A stretch of DNA of 64,000 nucleotides from Actinomyces capricornis. Its GTDB lineage: Bacteria; Actinomycetota; Actinomycetes; Actinomycetales; Actinomycetaceae. A program made the position numbers and the translations under genes. Location of the stretch: contig NZ_AP025017.1 of the NCBI RefSeq assembly GCF_019974135.1, positions 1,550,001 through 1,614,000 on the forward strand. Reading direction: 5' to 3'. This document shows positions 22,443 through 30,276 of the stretch, one piece after another (within the stretch, counting starts at the first letter, position 1; each line of letters begins with the position of its first letter). The notes beneath the pieces were generated by a model. It ran no database searches. It was not told the DNA's origin and was given only the letters and a program-made list of their open reading frames with translations.

Positions 22443-23866
22443 CCGACGTGAGAGAGGCGGGCGCCCTGGACGACGCAGCCCGGATCACCAGCACCCGGGC
22501 CATGCCGGCGGCCGTCGAGTCCATCGACCTGACCGCCGATCCGGACACGGATCTGCTCGCCCCCTACGACGCCGTGCTCCTGCTGTCCTACGGCGGCCCC
22601 ACCGGTCCCGACGACGTCCTGCCCTTCATGCGCAACGCCACCGCCGGACGGGGCGTGCCCGACTCCCGACTGCTGGAGGTCTCCGGCCACTACCAGCGCT
22701 TCGGGGGCGCCTCGCCGATCAACGAGCGCAACGCCGAGCTGCTGGAGGCCCTGCGCGCCGAGCTGGCCCGCCGCGGCTCCAGCGTCCCGGTGGTCATCGG
22801 CAACCGCAACTGGCACCCCTTCGTCAGCCAGGCCCTGCGCGAGCTGGCCGACGCCGGTGCTCGCCGCGTCCTGGCCCTGACCACTTCCGCCTACGGCTCC
22901 TACTCCGGGTGCCGCCAGTACCGCGAGGATGTCAGCGCGGCCCTGGGCCAGCTGGAGTCCGGCACCGACGGCGCCACCGGCCAGGGCCCCGAGGCCGACG
23001 CCGTGGCCCGCGTGGGCGGCAGGGGCGGGCGGCCCCTGGGCGCCCAGGTGCCCGTCGTCGACAAGGCCCGCCCCTACTACAACACCCCCGGGATGCTGGA
23101 GGCCAACACCGACGCCATCGTCGCCGCCTATGAGGAGCTCGGCGCCCAGGGCATCGCAGCCCAGGACGTGCGCCTGGTCTTCGTCACCCACTCCGTGCCC
23201 ACCTCCATGGAGGAGGGATCCGCGCCCCGGCCCGGCCAGGGAGCCCCCTCCCCGGCCCGCCCCGGGGCTGGGCCGGCCGGGGCGAGCGGGACTGCCGAGC
23301 CCGTGGTGCTGGAGCCCGGCATGAGCCCCGATCTGTCCACCGAAGTCTCCTACGTCGCCCAGCACGAGGCGCTCATCGAGGCCATCGTCCCGCAGGTGGT
23401 CCAGCGCCTGGGACTGCCCCGCCCGCCCGAGCACGAGCTCGTCTACTGCTCGCGCTCCGGGCCGCCCCAGGCCCGATGGCTGGAGCCCGACATCAACGAC
23501 CGCCTGGAGGCCCTGGCCCAGGAGGCGCCCCAGGGCCGGGTGCCCGTCGTCGTCGCCCCGATCGGCTTCGTCTCGGATCACATGGAGGTCGTCTTCGACC
23601 TGGACACCGAGGCGCGCGAGACCGCCGAGGCCCTGGGCATGCCCTACGCGCGGGCCGCCACCGCCGGTACGCACCCGGCCTTCGTCGCCTCCCTGGTCGA
23701 CGTCCTGGCCGAGCGGGCCGCGGCGGCACGCGGGGAGGCCGTCCGCCCGACATCCACCACCGGCCTGGGCCCCTTCCACACCGTCTGCCCGCCCGACTGC
23801 TGCCGCCCCGCCACCGGGCACGGAGGGCATCCGGGCCAGGGGCATGCTGGTACCCGCGGCGGCTGA
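22439..23866 (+). CDS. hemH: ferrochelatase, coproporphyrin type (CpfC)
   Basis: It inserts Fe2+ into the porphyrin; with HemQ next door the substrate should be coproporphyrin III. The protein is 475 residues with a ~40-residue leader before YDAVLLLSYGGPTGPDDV. IGNRNWHPFVSQALRELADAG, ALTTSAYGSYSGCRQYRED and VFVTHSVPTSMEEGS mark the fold. The cysteine in SGCRQY plus the C-terminal CPPDCC are candidates for the [2Fe-2S] cluster ligands found in actinobacterial enzymes; their spacing should be compared with characterised members. Two low-complexity insertions lie near residues 180 and 265. The ribosome site is GTGAGG, inside the hemA end. Confidence 0.93.
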   Translation: MTDVREAGALDDAARITSTRAMPAAVESIDLTADPDTDLLAPYDAVLLLSYGGPTGPDDVLPFMRNATAGRGVPDSRLLEVSGHYQRFGGASPINERNAELLEALRAELARRGSSVPVVIGNRNWHPFVSQALRELADAGARRVLALTTSAYGSYSGCRQYREDVSAALGQLESGTDGATGQGPEADAVARVGGRGGRPLGAQVPVVDKARPYYNTPGMLEANTDAIVAAYEELGAQGIAAQDVRLVFVTHSVPTSMEEGSAPRPGQGAPSPARPGAGPAGASGTAEPVVLEPGMSPDLSTEVSYVAQHEALIEAIVPQVVQRLGLPRPPEHELVYCSRSGPPQARWLEPDINDRLEALAQEAPQGRVPVVVAPIGFVSDHMEVVFDLDTEARETAEALGMPYARAATAGTHPAFVASLVDVLAERAAAARGEAVRPTSTTGLGPFHTVCPPDCCRPATGHGGHPGQGHAGTRGG

Positions 23867-23982
23867 GCCGAGTGCGTGGCCGCCCGTGCGGTCGGGAGGA
23901 GCCCGTGGCCGGGTAGGTTGAGGCGAGGCAGGAGCGCCGGTCAGCATCGGCGCGAGCCGGATAAGAGAGAGAAGGAAGACCG

Positions 23983-24834
23983 ATGACCCACAGTCAGCAC
24001 CCCGACGACGCCCAGGCGGCCCCCGCCGGCCCCCCGCCCTCGCAGGGTGAGGTGCCGGGGGAGGCCACGCAGCCGGAGGGCGGTGTGCATCGCTTCGAGG
24101 ACGAGGAGCGCCGCCCCCACTACGACCCGCGCGACGCCACCGACGTCGACCTCGACGAGGTCAACAACCGCAACCACTACGCCCTCTACGGCGTCTTCCG
24201 CCTGATCTCGCCGCTGCCCGCCGCCCAGCCCGCCCGGGAGCGCCTCATCGGGGAGTCCTCCCACTTCGTGGAGGGCTCCGGGGTCACCACGCGCGGCTGG
24301 TACGACGTCGCCGGTCTGCGCTCGGACGCCGACCTGCTCGTGTGGTGGCTCGACGACGACCCCGAGGTCCTCCAGGACGCCTACCACCGCCTGCGGGCCA
24401 GTGCCCTGGGCCGCCACCTGGAGCCGGTGTGGTCCTGCATGGGGCTGCACACGCCCGCCGAGTTCAACCGCCGCCACATCCCCGCCTGCTTCGGCGGGGT
24501 CGCCCCGCGCGACTGGGTGATGGTCTACCCCTTCGTGCGCTCCTACGAGTGGTACCTGCTGGCGCCTGAGGAGCGCTCGCGCATGATGGCCCAGCACGGG
24601 CGCAACGGGTACGCCAAGTACCCCGACGTCAAGGGCTCCACCCTGGCGACCTTCGGCCTGAGCGATTACGAGTGGATCCTGGGCTTCGAGGCCGACACCC
24701 TCGACCGCCTGGAGGGCGTCATCCACCACCAGCGCTACACCGAGGCCCGCCTGCACGTGCGCGAGGACACGCCCTTCTACACCGGGCGGCGCCTGAGCCC
24801 CGAGCAGTGGGCCGAGCGCCAGCCCCTGGCCTGA
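23983..24834 (+). CDS. hemQ: coproheme decarboxylase (chlorite dismutase family)
   Basis: It decarboxylates the 2- and 4-propionates of coproheme to make haem b, the last step of the coproporphyrin route. The protein is 283 residues, including a ~50-residue acidic/Pro-rich leader. The family core is seen in NNRNHYALYGVFRL, VAGLRSDADLLVWW, HIPACFGGVAPRDWVMVYPFVRSYEWYLL, MMAQHGRNG, TLATFGLSDYEWILGFE and YTEARLHVREDTPFYTGRR. AAGGAAG lies six bases before the ATG. It is 116 bases after hemH and is followed by a strong terminator, so hemA-hemH-hemQ form one unit. Confidence 0.95.
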   Translation: MTHSQHPDDAQAAPAGPPPSQGEVPGEATQPEGGVHRFEDEERRPHYDPRDATDVDLDEVNNRNHYALYGVFRLISPLPAAQPARERLIGESSHFVEGSGVTTRGWYDVAGLRSDADLLVWWLDDDPEVLQDAYHRLRASALGRHLEPVWSCMGLHTPAEFNRRHIPACFGGVAPRDWVMVYPFVRSYEWYLLAPEERSRMMAQHGRNGYAKYPDVKGSTLATFGLSDYEWILGFEADTLDRLEGVIHHQRYTEARLHVREDTPFYTGRRLSPEQWAERQPLA

Positions 24835-24873
24835 GGGACCGGTACGGGCCTGGGCCTCGGTGCTGCCCGTCAA

Positions 24874-24912
24874 GACGCAGATCCGCCCCGTGAGAGGGGG
24901 CGGATCTGCGTC
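24874..24912 (+). terminator. 16-bp perfect hairpin after hemQ
   Basis: Arms 24874-24889 and 24897-24912 (GACGCAGATCCGCCCC and its complement) pair perfectly around a seven-base loop, 40 bases after the hemQ stop. This is the clearest terminator on the plus strand here and closes hemA-hemH-hemQ. A further weaker self-complementary stretch follows (GTCGA repeats to about 24936). Between here and 25065 I see no gene. Confidence 0.75.
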
Positions 24913-25065
24913 GACAAGGGTCGATCTGCGGTCGAGTAGGAACCGAGTGGGCGGAGAGCACAGTCGATGTGACGCGCCCCTGGTGATCCTGAGCCCGCCG
25001 GGCAGCTATGGTGAGGGCATCACGACCGGTTCCGCCCCTCGGGGTCCAGGGCCGGTCCTCATCGT

Positions 25066-25435
25066 TCATCCCGATGTGCAAGGACGGTCATAGCCTTCCT
25101 GCTGGCGTTCATTGCGGGTCAGGAATCGCCCGAGCGCAAGAGAGCCGACTATCGCGGGCAGCGCCGTCATATTCCCCACAGGAAGGATCCGTCGGCGAGC
25201 GGCTGTGCTCAGTGAGCGGGTGGAGGAGGAGAGCACGCGGGCGGCGAGCAGCCCCATGACCGGCGCCGAAACCGGCTCCTACGGCCGCCGTCAGCAGGCT
25301 GGTCGCCACGGTGAAGGAGCGCACGTCGCGCCATGGGCCCGCCTTCTTGATCCAGGCCGGCAGGGTCTCCAGGTCCTGCGGCAGGTGGGCGATCTCTTCG
25401 AGGTTGTGCGCGGCGAATACCCCGACCACCCCCAC
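25066..25435 (-). pseudogene. frameshifted remnant of an HXXEE-like membrane protein
   Basis: From a GTG at 25435 one frame reads GVVGVFAAHNLEEIAHLP, with the HNxEE pattern of the HXXEE family, through WIKKAGPWRDVRSFTVATS. After about residue 57 it turns into sequence with no protein character. A neighbouring frame (from about 25257 to 25066) then looks coding: VMGLLAARVL, GNMTALPAIVGSLALGRFL. Joining the two needs a frameshift, and the product would be shorter than the ~160 residues usual for the family. A perfect palindrome lies just upstream. Recognition rests on a short motif, so the call is tentative. Confidence 0.4.
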
Positions 25436-25452
25436 AATGAGCCAGATCCGGT

Positions 25453-25478
25453 CTGATGCCAGAAAACTCTGGCATCAG
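25453..25478. promoter_or_regulatory. 26-bp perfect palindrome (operator or terminator)
   Basis: CTGATGCCAGA (25453-25463) and TCTGGCATCAG (25468-25478) are perfect inverted copies around AAAC. It lies 18 bases upstream of the HXXEE-like start and 49 bases beyond the end of the Fe-S oxidoreductase gene. It could be an operator for the former (TetR-type sites look like this) or a terminator for the latter. It is less GC-rich than the terminators seen here and lacks a T-run, which favours an operator. Confidence 0.55.
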
Positions 25479-25527
25479 GTGCACTGACTGTATGCCGTGC
25501 TGGGGCTCGGTCGGCGTCAGCCCTGAC

Positions 25528-28125
25528 TCAGCCCTGGCCGCGGTGGACGGCCTCCAGCATGAGGGTCGCCACGTCGGCCACGCGCACCTCGGCGCCCTGG
25601 GAGGCCACGCCGTCGGAGAGCATCGTGGTGCAGAAGGGGCAGGCGGTGGCGATCACCTGCGCCCCCGTGCCCACCGCCTCGCGCGAGCGCTCCGCGGCGA
25701 TGCGCGTGCCGATGGACTCCTCCATGAAGGCCCTCGCCCCGCCGCCACCGCAGCAGAAGCCCCGCTCCCGGCTGCGCGGCATCTCCACCGCCGTGGCCCC
25801 CGTGGCCTCGATCAGCTCGCGCGGCGGGGAGTAGAGGCGGTTGTGCCGCCCCAGGTAGCAGGCGTCGTGGTAGGTGATCGTCGGCGCCTGTGGGGTCTGC
25901 GCCGCAGGGGCCGCCTCCCGCGGGTCCGGCTCGCCCGAGCCACCCGGCTCCCTGCTGCCAGCCGACGCCGCAGCCTCCGCCGCCTCGACAGCCTCGCCGG
26001 TGTCCTCCTGGGAGGAGTCCGCCCGGGCCGTCAGGACTGGCGCGTCCGCCGGGGCCCCCTGGCCCCGATCCCCAAGCGGCCCACCGTCAGGCGCCTGGGG
26101 CGCCACCGGCTTCAGGCGGCCCTCGCGCACCAGCCTGCTGAGCAGCTGAGTGTGGTGCAGGACCTCGTAGCGGCCGCCGATCTGCGGGTACTCCCGCGCG
26201 ATCGTGTTGAAGCAGTGCGCGCAGGTGACCACGATGCGCTGCGCCCCCGCCTCATTGAGGGTCTCCACGTTCTGGGCGGCCAGCATCTGGTAGAGGATCT
26301 CGTTACCGGCCCGCCGGGCCGGGTCCCCGGTGCAGGTCTCGCCGTCGCCCAGTACCGCGAAGCTCACCCCGGCGATATGCAGCAGCTCGGCCACCGCCCG
26401 CGTCGTCCGCTTGGCCCGGTCCTCATAAGCCCCGGCGCAGCCCACCCAGAACAGGTAGTCCACCTCGGCCGCGGACTCCACATCCGCCCCGACCACCGGC
26501 ACCTCGAAGTCCAGCCCCTTGGCCCAGTCCATGCGCTTGCGCGCCGCCAGTCCCCAGGGGTTCCCCTTGGACTCCAGCTTGCGGAACATGCCGCCCAGCT
26601 CCTTGGGGAAGGCCGACTCCATGAGCACCTGCTGGCGGCGCATATCCACCACATGGTCCACATGCTCGATATCCACCGGGCACTGGTCCACGCAGGCCCC
26701 GCAGGTGGTGCACGCCCACAGCACCTCGGGCGGGATCACCTCACCGGCCAGGGGCGCGGGGCGCTGGGCCACGCCCTCCGGGGAGGGGGCCGCCTTGGCC
26801 GCCAGCAGCGCACCGAGCACATCACCGGTGTGGGCGCTGCCCGCCTCCTGGCCCAGATCCGTCCCCCGGGCCAGGCCATCGCGCATGCCCAGTGCCCGGC
26901 CCACCGGGCCGCCGGAGGCGGGGCGCTGGGCCACCATCTCGCCGGTGACCTCCTCGGGCTCCACACCCAGGGCGCTGGCCGCCCGCAGGTAGGGGGCCGC
27001 CGCCGCGTGGTGGTCGCGCAGCGCCATGACCAGCAGCTTGGGGGACAGCGGCTTGCCCGTGTTCCAGGCGGGGCACAGGTCCTGGCAGCGCCCGCACTCG
27101 GTGCAGGTGGAGAAGTCCAGCAGCCCCTTCCAGGTGAAGTCCTCGATGCGCCCCACCCCCAGGCGCACCTCGGGGCCCTCGCCGGACTCGGCGGCATCCA
27201 TGGCCTCCTCCAGGCGCTCCATGCTCGCCTCGGTCAGCGGCTCGCCCTCCACCAGGATCGGCTCCAGGGGCCCCAGGGCCTTGGAGCCGTCGGCCTCCCG
27301 GCGCGCGTAGATGTTGAGGAAGGCCAGGAAGCGGTGCCAGGCCACACCCATGGAGGGCTGCAGGCCCACCACCACGAACCAGCTCATCGACAGCACCACC
27401 TTGAGCGTGGCGGTGATGAGGATGGCGCTCTCCAGTGCCCGCGCCCCCAGGGGCTCCAGGAGCGGCCCGCTCCAGGCCGTCAGCGGGAAGTGCGTCCAGG
27501 AGGCCAGGGCCCGCTGCGCGGCATCCGGGGAGAGGGCCAGGTGGGCGTGCTCCAGCATCCGCAGCACCAGCACACAGGCCACCACCCCGATGATGGTGGC
27601 CTCGACGAACCGGCCCTGCCACGACGTCGACCCGGCGAAGCGGGAGGTGCGCGGGCGCCTGCCGCCCTCCGAGTCCTGGGGGTAGGGGGGCGCGGCGCGC
27701 CCGGCGCGGGTCAGGCGCCAGCGCAGGACGGTCAGCCCCACGATCCCCGCCGTCGAGAGCCAGGCGATCCCATCGACCACCCACCCCCACCAGGCGGCGT
27801 GGCCGATCAGTGGCAGAGAGAAGGACGCCCCGCCCAGGACCTGCCCGTAGCCGGAGACCAGGGTGAGGAACAGCAGCGGGAAGGCGACCATCACCAGCCA
27901 GTGGGCGGCCCGGATCAGGGGCCGCCCCTTGAAGGCGGTGTGGCCCACGACCGCACCGAGCATGAGGGCCAGGCGCCTGCCCACCGGCCGGAGCCGGGCG
28001 CGGGGCACGGCGCGTCCCACCGCCATGCGGGCGGCAATAGTGCAGCAGGCGCGTGCGAAAACAGCCAGCCCGATCGTCGTGGTGATGATGACGACGACGG
28101 CACAGACGATCTGCACAGCGCTCAT
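25528..28125 (-). CDS. membrane-bound Fe-S oxidoreductase (HdrD/GlcF-like, CCG domains)
   Basis: An 865-residue electron-transfer protein. The N-terminal ~270 residues hold about five to six membrane helices like those of nitrate-reductase gamma/HdrE. Two [4Fe-4S] motifs follow: CTECGRCQDLCP (C341, C344, C347, C351) and CTTCGACVDQCP (C472, C475, C478, C482). Two CCG cysteine-rich domains come next: FWVGCAGAYEDRAKRT with CAHCFNTIAREYP, then TYHDACYLGRHNRLY with RERGFCCGGGGARAFME. An Ala/Glu-rich insertion of ~60 residues lies before the last domain. Actinobacteria commonly carry this single-chain enzyme near FadB- or flavin-linked dehydrogenases; none is adjacent here. The electron donor and acceptor are unknown. 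It is transcribed alone. Confidence 0.9.
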   Translation of the reverse strand: MSAVQIVCAVVVIITTTIGLAVFARACCTIAARMAVGRAVPRARLRPVGRRLALMLGAVVGHTAFKGRPLIRAAHWLVMVAFPLLFLTLVSGYGQVLGGASFSLPLIGHAAWWGWVVDGIAWLSTAGIVGLTVLRWRLTRAGRAAPPYPQDSEGGRRPRTSRFAGSTSWQGRFVEATIIGVVACVLVLRMLEHAHLALSPDAAQRALASWTHFPLTAWSGPLLEPLGARALESAILITATLKVVLSMSWFVVVGLQPSMGVAWHRFLAFLNIYARREADGSKALGPLEPILVEGEPLTEASMERLEEAMDAAESGEGPEVRLGVGRIEDFTWKGLLDFSTCTECGRCQDLCPAWNTGKPLSPKLLVMALRDHHAAAAPYLRAASALGVEPEEVTGEMVAQRPASGGPVGRALGMRDGLARGTDLGQEAGSAHTGDVLGALLAAKAAPSPEGVAQRPAPLAGEVIPPEVLWACTTCGACVDQCPVDIEHVDHVVDMRRQQVLMESAFPKELGGMFRKLESKGNPWGLAARKRMDWAKGLDFEVPVVGADVESAAEVDYLFWVGCAGAYEDRAKRTTRAVAELLHIAGVSFAVLGDGETCTGDPARRAGNEILYQMLAAQNVETLNEAGAQRIVVTCAHCFNTIAREYPQIGGRYEVLHHTQLLSRLVREGRLKPVAPQAPDGGPLGDRGQGAPADAPVLTARADSSQEDTGEAVEAAEAAASAGSREPGGSGEPDPREAAPAAQTPQAPTITYHDACYLGRHNRLYSPPRELIEATGATAVEMPRSRERGFCCGGGGARAFMEESIGTRIAAERSREAVGTGAQVIATACPFCTTMLSDGVASQGAEVRVADVATLMLEAVHRGQG

Positions 28126-28387
28126 CGGCTCGGCTTCTCCTCAGATGCGTCAACGAGGTCAGGGGGGCGCCAGGGGCGTGCCGACGGCGCCCGGCCGGGC
28201 CGCCCGCAGCCGCCGTCGGCGCCCTCCTAGTGTAGGAGCCCGCAGTGGCGGCCCTGGGGGAGCGCCGTCTGCGGACGCCTGGCCGGCCCCGGCAGCACAG
28301 GCAGGGCGCGGAGCGGCGCCGGCCAGGCGACAACGGGGTCGCAGTGCACGGCGGGCCCGGCAGTCCCGAGCCGGGCGCCCAGTGCCA

Positions 28388-28693
28388 TCAGGCGCTGATG
28401 GCCTTGGGGGCGGGGGTGCTGGAGGGACGGTGGCGGCTGTACCACTTGGCCGCCTGGCGCAGGCCGAGCTCGCGCACCAGGGTGATGGTCGCCCCCGAGA
28501 TGACGGCGAAGACCACGACCTCGGTCAGCTGGTAGTTCAGGAGCTGGTCCTCCTCGCGAGGGGCCGGCTTGCCGGTGATGGCCCTCCACCCCAGGGCCAC
28601 GACCTTCTCCGCCACGAAGCCCGAGGCGAGCGTGGCGACCGCGGCCGTCGCCTTCCACGTGAAGTCCGTGCCGTTGCTGTCCTTCTTGGCCAT
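28388..28693 (-). CDS. DUF4235 domain protein
   Basis: A 101-residue protein of the actinobacterial DUF4235 family. It starts MAKKDSNGTDFTWKA and has two membrane-like segments, AAVATLASGFVAEKVVALGW and VVVFAVISGATITLVRELGL, joined by a short charged loop, then a basic tail. A small inner-membrane protein is likely; function unknown. It stands alone between the Fe-S oxidoreductase (262 bases of gene-free DNA) and the thiamine riboswitch region. Confidence 0.85.
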   Translation of the reverse strand: MAKKDSNGTDFTWKATAAVATLASGFVAEKVVALGWRAITGKPAPREEDQLLNYQLTEVVVFAVISGATITLVRELGLRQAAKWYSRHRPSSTPAPKAISA

Positions 28694-28829
28694 GAATCCT
28701 CCGAGTCCGGTGATCTCGGGCGCCCCGCTGCGGGATGCGCGGAGCGCCGGCTGCTCCCGGGGCCGGTCAGGCCCCCGGTGTCGGGACGATCATGCCGTAC
28801 CAGGGCCGCTGCGCGCACGACCGGCCCGC

Positions 28830-28913
28830 GTTGCACATCTTGGGCGGGCCTGGTGGCCCTCGGCCCGGGGTTCTCCGCATGATCCGGTGGGGCCCCGGTT
28901 GACGATGTGCAGC
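28830..28913. repeat. 84-bp palindromic repeat element, copy B
   Basis: The ends GTTGCACATC (28830-28839) and GATGTGCAGC (28904-28913) are inverted copies with one mismatch. The centre has CCGCATGATCCGG, the reverse complement of the core in the element at 14902-14997. The rest of the centre is GC-rich and only loosely alike. It lies between the DUF4235 gene and the TPP riboswitch and encodes nothing. Confidence 0.7.
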
Positions 28914-28943
28914 AGGGTGGGGAGGGGACGTAGACTCGCCACC

Positions 28944-29055
28944 ACGACAGGGGAGCGTCACCCCGGCGCCGCGGACGGGCCGGGACCCGGCGCTGAGAGT
29001 GCGCACAGCCGCAGACCCTCGAACCTGCTCCGGCCAGCACCGGCGAAGGAAGTCG
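28944..29055 (+). promoter_or_regulatory. TPP (thi-box) riboswitch
   Basis: The conserved TPP-aptamer pieces occur in order. CGAC (28944-28947) pairs with GTCG (29052-29055) as P1; GGGGAGC follows; then GCTGAGAGTGCG near 28992; then ACCCTCGAACCTGCTCCGG (about 29015-29033), matching ACCC-TTGAACCTGAT; then CAGCACCGGCGAAGGAA, matching the GCCAGCGTAGGGAA end. It binds thiamine pyrophosphate and should shut off the thiBPQ genes downstream when thiamine is plentiful. A terminator-like hairpin follows eleven bases later. Confidence 0.92.
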
Positions 29056-29065
29056 AGAACATCTC

Positions 29066-29094
29066 CCCGGGCGCCGCATCGCGGCGTGCCCGGG
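29066..29094 (+). terminator. expression-platform hairpin of the TPP riboswitch
   Basis: CCCGGGCGCCGC (29066-29077) pairs over 12 positions with GCGGC..GCCCGGG (29081-29094), loop ATC and a two-base GT bulge. It stands between the aptamer and the thiB ribosome site (AGGAGG at 29113-29118). It can work as an intrinsic terminator formed when TPP is bound; there is no T-run, so a Rho-type or translational mechanism is also possible. Confidence 0.6.
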
Positions 29095-29124
29095 CCCTCC
29101 GGGCACTCTTCCAGGAGGACAGTC

Positions 29125-30276
29125 ATGACCACCAGGCACACCAGCCCCGCCGGGCGAGCGCACCGCGCCCCCGGCCACCACCCCGAGCCGGGCGCCCCCG
29201 GGCCGGCCCGATACGCCCCCTCGCGGCGCCGGCTCCTGGGCGGCGCCGCCGCAGGAGCCCTGGGCCTGGCCCTGGCGGCCTGCGGCTCGGGCGGCTCGGG
29301 GGGTTCGGGCGCCGGGGGAGGCGCGAGCGTCACCGTGCTGACCCACGACTCCTTCAAGGTCTCCGACGACCTCATCAGCGCCTTCGAGGCCGACACCGGC
29401 TACACCCTGTCCCTGGTGGCCTCCGGCGACGCCGGCGAGCTGGTCAACAAGCTCGTGCTCACCAAGGACGCCCCCCTGGGCGACGCCTTCTTCGGCATCG
29501 ACAACACCTACGCCTCGCGTGCCCTGGCCGAGGGGATCGTCGACCAGACCGTCACCGTCACCCTGCCCGACGGCGCCGAGGCCTACCTCGTGGACGACAC
29601 CCCCGCCCTGGCCCCCATCGACGTCGGCGATGTGTGCCTCAACATCGACACCGCCTACTTCGCCGACAAGGGGCTCAGCGCCCCGGCCACCTTCGAGGAC
29701 CTGCTCAAGAGCGAGTACAAGAACCTGCTCGTGGCCATCGACCCCTCCACCTCCTCCCCGGGGATGGCCTGGATGCTGGCCACCGTCGGCCACTTCGGGG
29801 CCGACGGCTTCGCCGAGTACTGGAAGAGCCTGGTGGCCAATGGCGCGCGCATCGACGCGGGCTGGACGGACGCCTACTACACCGACTTCACCGCCGGCGG
29901 GGGCGAGGGCGCCTACCCCATCGTCGTGTCCTACGCCTCCTCCCCCTCCTACACCCTCACCGAGGACAAGTCGGCCACCACCACCGCGGCCCTGCTGGAC
30001 ACCGCCTTCCGCCAGGTGGAGTACGCCGGGGTCCTCACCGGCGCCGCCAACCCCGAGGGCGGCAGGGCCTTCGTGGAGTGGATGCTCTCCACCAAGGTCC
30101 AGGAGGACATCCCCGGCCAGATGTACATGTACCCGGTGGACGGCAAGGCCGCCCTGCCCACCGAGCTGGAGAGGTTCGGCCCCCTGGCGGAGGCGCCCAT
30201 CGAGGTCTCCGCGGCCGACATCACCGCCAACCGCGAGACGTGGCTGCAGGCCTGGACCCAGGCCGCCGGCTCGTGA
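29125..30276 (+). CDS. thiB: thiamine ABC transporter substrate-binding lipoprotein
   Basis: A 383-residue extracellular binding protein for thiamine or its phosphates. The N-terminus has twin arginines (SRRRLLGG), a hydrophobic run and the lipobox LAAC, so it is exported, perhaps by Tat, and lipid-anchored. The ThiB/TbpA family is seen in VTVLTHDSFKVSDDLISAFEADTGY, GDAFFGIDNTYASRAL, VCLNIDTAYFADKGL, DPSTSSPGMAWMLATV and FVEWMLSTKVQEDIPGQMY. The ATG at 29125 has AGGAGG six bases before it. It is controlled by the TPP riboswitch upstream and its stop overlaps the permease start (GTGA). Confidence 0.93.
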   Translation: MTTRHTSPAGRAHRAPGHHPEPGAPGPARYAPSRRRLLGGAAAGALGLALAACGSGGSGGSGAGGGASVTVLTHDSFKVSDDLISAFEADTGYTLSLVASGDAGELVNKLVLTKDAPLGDAFFGIDNTYASRALAEGIVDQTVTVTLPDGAEAYLVDDTPALAPIDVGDVCLNIDTAYFADKGLSAPATFEDLLKSEYKNLLVAIDPSTSSPGMAWMLATVGHFGADGFAEYWKSLVANGARIDAGWTDAYYTDFTAGGGEGAYPIVVSYASSPSYTLTEDKSATTTAALLDTAFRQVEYAGVLTGAANPEGGRAFVEWMLSTKVQEDIPGQMYMYPVDGKAALPTELERFGPLAEAPIEVSAADITANRETWLQAWTQAAGS

